Shown here: positions 6,238 to 11,086 of the stretch, piece after piece
How the letters are laid out: each line of letters starts with the position of its first letter
Position numbering within the stretch: the stretch's first letter is position 1
Assembly (NCBI GenBank): GCA_036395835.1
Contig: DASWCW010000332.1
Location: forward strand, 1-11,086
Direction of reading: 5' to 3'
Source of the DNA: AP-16 sp036395835
GTDB lineage: Bacteria > Pseudomonadota > Alphaproteobacteria > Rhizobiales > Xanthobacteraceae
Length of the DNA stretch: 11,086 bases
The notes under the pieces: generated by a model
The model's input: only the letters and a program-made list of their open reading frames with translations
The model's database searches: none
What the model was told of the DNA's origin: nothing
Made by a program: the position numbers and the translations under genes

Positions 6238-7181
6238 CACTTCCCCCGCATCGCCGCGATCTTGTCCCAGATCAGCGCCGCGATGTCGGGGCCGCCGAAA
6301 TTCTTGACCGCGCGGATGCCGGTCGGCGACGTGACGTTGATCTCGGTGAGGTAACCGTCGATCACGTCGATGCCGACGAAGAGCAGCCCGCGCTGGCGCA
6401 AGGCCGGGCCCAATCGCGCGCAGATCTCGCGCTCCCTTGGCGTGAGCTCGGTTGCGTGTGCGGCGCCGCCCCGGACCATGTTGGAGCGCAGATCGTCCGC
6501 CTGCGGCACGCGGTTGACCGCGCCCGCAAACTCGCCGTCGACCAGGATGATGCGCTTGTCGCCCTGCCGCACCGCCGGCAGATAGCGCTGCACCACCCAG
6601 GGCTCGCGAAACGTCGCCGCGAACAGGTCGTAGAGCGAGCCGAAGTTCATGTCCTCGCGGCCGAGCCGGAACACCGCGGCGCCGCCGGCGCCGAACAGCG
6701 GCTTCATCACGATCTCGCCGTGCTCGGCGTGGAACTGCTTGATCTCGGCGCGATCGCGGGTGATCAGGGTCGGCGGCATGAGATCCGCGAACTCGATGAC
6801 GAACAGCTTTTCCGGCGCATTGCGCACGTGTGCGGGATCGTTGATCACCAGCGTGTCGGGATGGATGCGCTCGAGCAGGTGGGTGCCGGCCACATAGGCG
6901 AGGTCGAACGGCGGGTCCTGCCGCATCAGCACGACGTCGAAGGACGCGAGCTGGACGCGGCGCGCTTCTCCCAGCGAATAATGCTCGCCCTGCCGGTCGA
7001 CCACTTTTAGCGGCCGCACCCGCGCGAACAAGGTGCCGTCGCGCATCGCCAGCTGGTCGGGGGTGTAATAGGCGATGGGAAATCCCCGTGCCTGCGCCTC
7101 CAGCAGCAGGGCGAACGTCGAATCGCCGCGGATGTTGATCCGCTCGATGGGGTCCATCTGCACCGCGACGTTCAAGCTCAT
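6237..7181 (-). CDS. gshB: Glutathione synthetase
   Basis: This 314-residue cytoplasmic ATP-grasp ligase joins gamma-glutamylcysteine and glycine to form glutathione. The protein starts MSLNVAVQMDPIERINIRGD, typical of GshB. Other family marks are MRQDPPFD (86-93), INDP (113-116), the ATP-grasp loop VMKPLFGAGG (158-167), RSNMVRGGAA (232-241, phosphate/glutathione-binding loop), and EINVTSPTG (280-288), which carries metal-ligand residues E280 and N282. Length matches E. coli GshB (316). The frame is open upstream to 7355, but those 58 residues are Arg-rich and unlike GshB, so ATG 7181 is chosen. It lies 106 bases downstream of yraN in the same direction and is probably the last gene of an rsmI-yraN-gshB unit. 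It converges on cysI, which feeds the same sulfur pathway. Confidence 0.95.
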   Translation of the reverse strand: MSLNVAVQMDPIERINIRGDSTFALLLEAQARGFPIAYYTPDQLAMRDGTLFARVRPLKVVDRQGEHYSLGEARRVQLASFDVVLMRQDPPFDLAYVAGTHLLERIHPDTLVINDPAHVRNAPEKLFVIEFADLMPPTLITRDRAEIKQFHAEHGEIVMKPLFGAGGAAVFRLGREDMNFGSLYDLFAATFREPWVVQRYLPAVRQGDKRIILVDGEFAGAVNRVPQADDLRSNMVRGGAAHATELTPREREICARLGPALRQRGLLFVGIDVIDGYLTEINVTSPTGIRAVKNFGGPDIAALIWDKIAAMRGK

Positions 7182-7208
7182 GGTGGCAGCAGCCCGCCTT
7201 TGCCGTGC

Positions 7209-7226
7209 CGCGGGAAAGCGCCCGCG
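7209..7226. other. Small hairpin in the yraN-gshB gap
   Basis: CGCGGG (7209-7214) and CCCGCG (7221-7226) form a six-base GC-only stem with a six-base loop, about 28 bases before the gshB start codon. It could affect gshB mRNA translation or stability. In DNA this GC-rich, a stem of this size can also arise by chance. Confidence 0.2.
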
Positions 7227-7287
7227 CCGGCGACTTATCGCATCGAAACGTCTTGGGCCGAAACCATTGAATAAATGCGGACTTCGC

Positions 7288-7704
7288 TCAAGGGCTCGCA
7301 TCGAACGCCGCGACGATGTGGCGAGGCCATCGCCTCGGCATAACGAGCACCGCATCGAAGCGGATTTCGGCGGCTGCGTATTCGGGATGACCGGCGAGCC
7401 AAGCCTGGGCCGCCGCGGCGATCCGGCGGCGCTGGCGTTCGCTCACCGCTTCCGCCGCATCCTCGAGCCGAGCGCGGGCTTTGACCTCGACGAAGACGAG
7501 GACGCGACGGCGCCGCGCCACGATGTCGATCTCTCCGACCGGAGTTTGCCAGCGCCGCGCCAGGATGCGGTACCCCTTGACGAAAAGCATGACCGCGGCG
7601 CGGGTCTCGGCCGAAAGCCCGCGGCGAAACGCTGCCCGCCGCGCCGGGCTGGGACCCAAATCTCGAGGCGGCGTCGAATTCGGCCGCTCAATCCGCCGGG
7701 TCAT
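7288..7704 (-). CDS. yraN: YraN family (UPF0102) endonuclease-fold protein
   Basis: This 138-residue protein belongs to the widespread UPF0102/YraN family, which has a restriction-endonuclease-like (Holliday junction resolvase-like) fold and no firmly established role. The core is visible as GYRILARRWQTPVGEIDIVA (44-63) followed by VLVFVEVKARAR (68-79): the GEID acidic residues E58 and D60 and the E73-x-K75 pair form the expected PD-(D/E)xK nuclease site. RFDAVLV (115-121) matches the conserved C-terminal strand. E. coli YraN is 131 residues. The first 30 residues here are a basic, Pro/Arg-rich extension, so a start further in cannot be excluded. The ATG overlaps the 3' end of rsmI by 17 bases, which points to translational coupling. 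Confidence 0.88.
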   Translation of the reverse strand: MTRRIERPNSTPPRDLGPSPARRAAFRRGLSAETRAAVMLFVKGYRILARRWQTPVGEIDIVARRRRVLVFVEVKARARLEDAAEAVSERQRRRIAAAAQAWLAGHPEYAAAEIRFDAVLVMPRRWPRHIVAAFDASP

Positions 7705-8623
7705 GTCTGGTGCTCTCTCGCAGCGCCAGCGCGTGCTGATAGAGCTCGCGCCGGGAACGGCCGGTCAGCGTCGCGACTTCGGCGACCGCGTCTTTCACCG
7801 AGCCGCGGGCGAGCGCATCGCGCAGCAGATCGCCGATCTCCGCCGGCTCGTCGTCCGTGGCCTCGCCCGCGGCCGGCGCGATCACGAGCGCGATTTCGCC
7901 GCGTTTTTCGCCCGCATGCTCATAGTGCTGCGCAAGCGTCGTCAGGTCCCCGCGGCGGACTTCCTCGTGCAATTTCGTGAGCTCGCGACAGACCGCGGCT
8001 TGGCGCGGGCCAAGACCCGAGGCCAGGTCGCGGAGCGCCGGCGCAAGCCGCGGGCCGGTCTCGAACAGGACGAGGGTCGCCGGAACGCGAGCAAGCTCGG
8101 CGATCCGCGTCCGCCGCTGGGCCGACTTGGCCGGCAGAAAGCCATCGAACAGGAAGGAGTCGGTCGGAAGCCCGGCAAGGACGAGCGCGGTCAGGACCGA
8201 GGAAGCGCCGGGCGCGGCCGTGACCGGATGCCCCACGATTTGCGCGTCGCGCACGAGCTTGAACCCGGGATCGGACACCAGCGGCGTGCCGGCGTCCGAG
8301 ATCAGCGCCACGGCCGCTTGCTTGGCGAGTGCACTCAGCAGTTTCGGCCGCGCCTTCTCCGCATTGTGATCGTGATAGGGCGTGAGCGGCCGCCTGATCC
8401 CGTACCGATCGAGCAATTTCCGGCTCACTCGGGTGTCTTCGCACGCGATGAGATCGGCGGCAGCCAAGATTTCGAGCGCCCGCAACGTCACGTCGCGCAG
8501 GTTTCCGATCGGCGTTGCCACTACATAGAGACCGGGCGCGAGCTTCGGCGCCTCGATCTCGGCCCCGGCGATAGCGTAGCGCCTCGATGTTTCCCCACGA
8601 GCCGGGCCGCGTGTCTCGTCCAT
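7688..8623 (-). CDS. rsmI: 16S rRNA (cytidine1402-2'-O)-methyltransferase RsmI
   Basis: This 311-residue tetrapyrrole-methylase-fold enzyme methylates the ribose of C1402 in the decoding centre of 16S rRNA using S-adenosylmethionine. Diagnostic segments are VATPIGNLRD (35-44), CEDTR (61-65), YHDHN (83-87), SDAGTPLVSDPG (109-120), AAPGASS (136-142), FDGFLPAK (159-166) and CRELTKLHEEVRRG (212-225). I chose ATG 8623 because it puts the VATPIG motif at about residue 35, as in related alphaproteobacterial proteins, and GGGAAC lies about 11 bases before it. The frame stays open much further upstream, without family similarity. E. coli RsmI is 286 residues. It overlaps yraN by 17 bases and is divergent from the LpoA-like lipoprotein gene, echoing the yraL-yraM-yraN locus of E. 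coli. Confidence 0.93.
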   Translation of the reverse strand: MDETRGPARGETSRRYAIAGAEIEAPKLAPGLYVVATPIGNLRDVTLRALEILAAADLIACEDTRVSRKLLDRYGIRRPLTPYHDHNAEKARPKLLSALAKQAAVALISDAGTPLVSDPGFKLVRDAQIVGHPVTAAPGASSVLTALVLAGLPTDSFLFDGFLPAKSAQRRTRIAELARVPATLVLFETGPRLAPALRDLASGLGPRQAAVCRELTKLHEEVRRGDLTTLAQHYEHAGEKRGEIALVIAPAAGEATDDEPAEIGDLLRDALARGSVKDAVAEVATLTGRSRRELYQHALALRESTRHDPAD

Positions 8624-8775
8624 GACTGCGTTCCCAATCCCTTCCTTGAATGCATCCGAAAATCCGTCCGACCAAGCAGGCAGGAATCCCATGATCGGGT
8701 CATCCGCCGGGTTCCTGGAATCTTCCGTGCATTCGGCCGGCAGCTGCCAGGATACCGGCTTGCCTTCGCCATCCG

Positions 8776-8805
8776 ATTGTGGGGAGGCCTTCGCCAAACA
8801 ATCAA
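8776..8805 (-). promoter_or_regulatory. Putative rsmI promoter within a dyad
   Basis: On the minus strand TTGATT (8800-8805) and CACAAT (8776-8781) are 18 bases apart, each matching the sigma-70 consensus at four of six positions. The same bases form a dyad, GATTGT (8775-8780) with ACAATC (8798-8803). This would give a leader of roughly 150 bases before the rsmI ATG. A nine-base direct repeat, GCCTTCGCC, lies at 8762-8770 and 8787-8795. Confidence 0.25.
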
Positions 8806-8823
8806 GCGGGCTTTTAGGAGGCG

Positions 8824-8837
8824 TGGCGGGCCCGCCA
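8824..8837. promoter_or_regulatory. 14-base perfect palindrome in the rsmI / lpoA-like divergent region
   Basis: TGGCGGGCCCGCCA is a perfect palindrome with no spacer, located 18 bases upstream of the proposed lpoA -35 hexamer and upstream of the proposed rsmI promoter. It could be a shared operator. A shorter perfect palindrome, GGCAGCTGCC, lies at 8739-8748. High GC raises the chance of such words, so this is tentative. Confidence 0.28.
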
Positions 8838-8855
8838 TCCGCTACCGGCCGTGCT

Positions 8856-8884
8856 TTGACTTGCCTGACGTTCGCCCACATTAT
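8856..8884 (+). promoter_or_regulatory. Putative promoter of the LpoA-like lipoprotein gene
   Basis: TTGACT (8856-8861, five of six against the consensus) and CATTAT (8879-8884, four of six) are separated by an ideal 17 bases. Transcription would begin near 8891, leaving a leader of just under 40 bases that contains a strong ribosome binding site. This is the best sigma-70-like promoter in the window. Confidence 0.5.
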
Positions 8885-8916
8885 GGCCATTATGAACGGG
8901 CGCCGACGTGGGCGGT

Positions 8917-8923
8917 AGGAGGG
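8917..8923 (+). promoter_or_regulatory. Strong ribosome binding site fixing the GTG start
   Basis: AGGAGGG ends five bases before GTG 8929. It is the only near-perfect Shine-Dalgarno sequence I see in the window, and it decides between GTG 8929 and the in-frame GTG at 8908, which would lie upstream of this site. Confidence 0.75.
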
Positions 8924-8928
8924 CGGCC

Positions 8929-10137
8929 GTGTCCGGGAGAACGCACGGGAAGACGCAGCGCGCCGGGCCGGCAAGGCGCGCCGTGGTGGCTCTTGCGCTG
9001 GGGTTCGCCGCATTGGCCGCCGGCTGCTCGGGATTTCCGGGCAGCGGTTTCTGGAGCGGTGCGCCGCCACCGCCCCCGGCTCAGTCCGGGACTGCGATCG
9101 GCACGGGTCAGGTCAAGGTCGGCCTCATTCTGCCGCTCTCGGCGAACGGCAACGCCGGACTTGCGGCGCAATCGATGAAGAACGCCGCGGAATTGGCGCT
9201 CTCCGAGTTCAGCAATCCGAACCTGCAGCTTTTGGTCAAGGACGACGGCGGAACCGCGCCGGGGGCGCAGCAAGCCGCCCAGCAGGCCATCGGCGAGAAC
9301 GCCGAGATCATCCTGGGTCCGCTGTTCGCGCATTCGGTCGGCGCCGCGGCGCAGGTCGCGCGGCCGCGGGGCGTGCCGATCATCGCATTTTCCACCGACG
9401 CCAATGTGGCCGCCAACGGCTTGTATTTGCTGAGCTTCCTGCCCGAATCCGACGTCGACCGCGTGGTCGATTACGCGGTGAGCAACGGCAAACGTTCGTT
9501 TGCGGCGCTGGTGCCGGACAATGCCTATGGCAGCGTGGTCGACGCGGAATTCCGCCAGGTCGTGGCGCGCAAGGGCGGCCGGGTCGTGGGCCTCGAGCAT
9601 TATCCAGCCGACAGGCAGCAGATCCAGGACCCGGTGCGGCGGGTAGCGGAAGCGGCGCGCCAGGCCGACGCCATTTTCATTCCCGACACGGCCGATGCGG
9701 TCAGCCCGGTCGTGCAGGTGCTCGGCGCCAGCGGGCTCGATCGCAAGCGCGTTCAGCTCCTGGGCACCGGATTATGGGACGATCCGAAAATTTTCGCCGA
9801 CGCCTCGCTCCAAGGCGCCTGGTTCGCGGCTCCCGATCCCGGTGGGTACCGCAATTTTGCCGGGCGCTACCGGGCCAAATTCGGCCAGGATCCGGTGCGC
9901 ACGGCCACGCTGGCCTATGACGCGGTCTCTCTGATCGCGGCCCTGGTCAAGACCCAGGGTGCACAGCGCTTTGCGCCGGAGATATTGACCAATCCGTCCG
10001 GCTTCTCGGGTGTGGACGGAATTTTTCGTTTCCGCGCGGACGGCACCAATCAGCGCGGGCTCGCCGTGCTGCGCGTAGCTCCCGGAGGCCCGCAGGTGGT
10101 CAGCCCATCCCCGCGCGCCTTCAACGCCGGGACGTAG
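8929..10137 (+). CDS. LpoA-like lipoprotein with periplasmic-binding (type I) fold
   Basis: This 402-residue predicted lipoprotein starts with GTG after a strong ribosome binding site. A basic N-terminus (RTHGK, ARR), a hydrophobic stretch and the lipobox LAAGC put the lipidated cysteine at C33. A Pro-rich tether (APPPPPAQS, 45-53) follows. The rest is a Peripla_BP_6 / leucine-binding-protein-like domain (about 62-395), beginning VKVGLILPLSANGNAG and including IILGPLF (127-133), VPIIAFSTD and FAALVPDNAYG. Homologues in alphaproteobacteria are commonly annotated as penicillin-binding protein activators because the domain resembles the C-terminal part of E. coli LpoA. The N-terminal TPR-like domain of LpoA is absent here, so activation of PBP1A is not established. 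A solute-binding role is possible, but no ABC transporter genes are adjacent. Placement beside rsmI and yraN supports orthology to the yraM (lpoA) locus. Confidence 0.85.
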   Translation: MSGRTHGKTQRAGPARRAVVALALGFAALAAGCSGFPGSGFWSGAPPPPPAQSGTAIGTGQVKVGLILPLSANGNAGLAAQSMKNAAELALSEFSNPNLQLLVKDDGGTAPGAQQAAQQAIGENAEIILGPLFAHSVGAAAQVARPRGVPIIAFSTDANVAANGLYLLSFLPESDVDRVVDYAVSNGKRSFAALVPDNAYGSVVDAEFRQVVARKGGRVVGLEHYPADRQQIQDPVRRVAEAARQADAIFIPDTADAVSPVVQVLGASGLDRKRVQLLGTGLWDDPKIFADASLQGAWFAAPDPGGYRNFAGRYRAKFGQDPVRTATLAYDAVSLIAALVKTQGAQRFAPEILTNPSGFSGVDGIFRFRADGTNQRGLAVLRVAPGGPQVVSPSPRAFNAGT

Positions 10138-10193
10138 CTAGGGTCAAATTTCCCGGTTCCGGCGTAACGCACATCAGCACGCAGCAGCGCTAT

Positions 10194-10210
10194 CCCGGCA
10201 TTTCGCCGGG
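10194..10210. terminator. Candidate hairpin between convergent lpoA-like gene and hemW
   Basis: CCCGGC (10194-10199) and GCCGGG (10205-10210) form a perfect six-base GC stem around a five-base loop. It sits in the 84-base gap between the lpoA-like stop and the hemW stop, 11 bases from the latter. Position suits a bidirectional terminator, but neither strand has a T-run after it, so it may instead be a 3'-end stabilising structure. Confidence 0.35.
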
Positions 10211-10221
10211 GCTCCCGCGGC

Positions 10222-11086
10222 TCAGGCGGCGAGATCGGCCACCACGGCGTCGAGCAGCGGAAAGCCCGCCGGCGTCACGCGCAGCCGGCCGCAGCCGTCG
10301 ATCTCGAGCAGCTCTTGCGCGCATAGATCCGCGATGCGGCTCGCATCGAGCGGACGGCCTGCCGTGGCGGCGAATCGCGCCGGATCGATGCCTTCGGCAA
10401 GGCGCAATCCCATCAGCAGCAGCTCGTCCGCCTGTTCCTCGCGGCTCAGCATCTCCTCGACGACGAGGCCGTGACCGCGGCTTTCGACCCGCAGCAGCCA
10501 GCGTTCGGGATGCGTCTCGGTTGCGGTGGCGACCCGGGCGCCATCGACTCCGAGCCGGCCATGGGCGCCCGGACCAACGCCGACATATTCGCCGTAGCGC
10601 CAATAGATCAGATTATGTCGGCACTCGGCACCGGGGCGCGCGTGGTTCGAAACTTCGTAGGCGGGAAGCCCGCGCGCGGCGGTGACGTCCTGGGTCAAGT
10701 CGTAAAGGACGCGCGCGCGATCGGGATCGGGAATTTGCAGCTTTCCCGCCGCATGCAGCCTGGCGAACGGCGTATCGGCCTCGATCGTCAATTGATAGAG
10801 CGACAGGTGCTCGGGATTCTCGTCGAGTGCCCGATGAAGCTCGGTTTGCCAGGCCTCGGGGGTCTGGTCCGGCCGCGCATAGATGAGATCGAACGAAAAT
10901 CGCTCGAAGCTATTGCGGGCGACCGCGACCGCTGCGAGCGCTTCGCGCGCCGAATGCAGACGACCGAGCTTCGCCAGCGCGCCATCGTCGAGCGCTTGGA
11001 CGCCGAGCGAGACGCGGTTGACCCCGGCGGCGCGGAAACCGCGGAATCTCGTCGCCTCGACGCTGGTCGGATTGGCCTCCAGCGTC
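10222..11086 (-). CDS. hemW: HemW, HemN-like radical SAM heme chaperone (C-terminal part; N-terminus outside window)
   Basis: This frame is open from the right edge (first whole codon ends at 11085) and encodes the last 287 residues. HemW proteins resemble oxygen-independent coproporphyrinogen III oxidase but act as heme-binding chaperones; formerly they were called YggW. The visible part starts in the radical SAM domain with TLEANPTS, then GVNRVSLGVQ, LGRLHS, FDLIYARPDQT, YQLTIEADTPF and the HemW signature AYEVSNHARPGAECRHNLIYW continuing to YVGVGPGAHGR, then the C-terminal winged-helix-like region with AEGID. The N-terminal CxxxCxxC iron-sulfur motif lies beyond the window, so the choice of HemW over HemN rests on the C-terminal motifs and short length. 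It is convergent with the LpoA-like gene. An internal Met at 10791 is not the start. Confidence 0.93.
   Translation of the reverse strand, partial: TLEANPTSVEATRFRGFRAAGVNRVSLGVQALDDGALAKLGRLHSAREALAAVAVARNSFERFSFDLIYARPDQTPEAWQTELHRALDENPEHLSLYQLTIEADTPFARLHAAGKLQIPDPDRARVLYDLTQDVTAARGLPAYEVSNHARPGAECRHNLIYWRYGEYVGVGPGAHGRLGVDGARVATATETHPERWLLRVESRGHGLVVEEMLSREEQADELLLMGLRLAEGIDPARFAATAGRPLDASRIADLCAQELLEIDGCGRLRVTPAGFPLLDAVVADLAA

Noticed and set aside
7182..7355. 58-codon N-terminal extension of gshB
   Set aside because: It is Arg-rich, not GshB-like, and overlaps the yraN 3' end. The conserved N-terminus begins at ATG 7181.
6069..9178. Chain of long plus-strand open frames opposite gshB, yraN and rsmI
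   Set aside because: All are shadows of well-supported minus-strand genes. Their translations are low-complexity and basic.

Overview
The window looks like a high-GC alphaproteobacterial chromosome, probably of the order Hyphomicrobiales (Bradyrhizobium or Xanthobacteraceae type). This rests on gene content, gene order and codon bias, not on any database comparison. Most of it is housekeeping sequence. I found no CRISPR array, tRNA, rRNA, intact insertion sequence or clear novel defence or biosynthetic system.

Region by region: (1) Positions 1-1775 carry a nearly complete soluble class III adenylate/guanylate cyclase fused to a TolB-like domain and TPR repeats; only the first base of its probable start codon seems to be missing. 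(2) Positions 1776-2720 hold no intact gene. They contain short repeated words, a broken N-terminal remnant of comM/yifB on the minus strand, and an AT-rich promoter region with operator-like dyads. (3) Positions 2721-6199 hold cysJ-cysI, the two subunits of NADPH-dependent assimilatory sulfite reductase. (4) Positions 6237-8623 hold, on the minus strand, rsmI-yraN-gshB: a 16S rRNA methyltransferase, a nuclease-fold protein and glutathione synthetase. (5) At 8929-10137, divergent from rsmI, lies an LpoA-like lipoprotein with a periplasmic-binding fold. (6) From 10222 to the right edge is the C-terminal part of hemW on the minus strand.

How the genes work together: CysJI makes sulfide for cysteine, and GshB uses a cysteine-derived dipeptide to make glutathione, so the middle of the window has a sulfur/thiol theme even though the two units are convergent. 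The rsmI / lpoA-like divergent pair with yraN nearby recalls the yraL-yraM-yraN neighbourhood of other Proteobacteria. The most informative irregularity is the comM remnant. To my recollection comM/yifB often lies next to gshB in related genomes, so this suggests that the cysJI unit entered, and the 3' part of comM was lost, in a local rearrangement that also brought in the cyclase and its repeat-rich flank.
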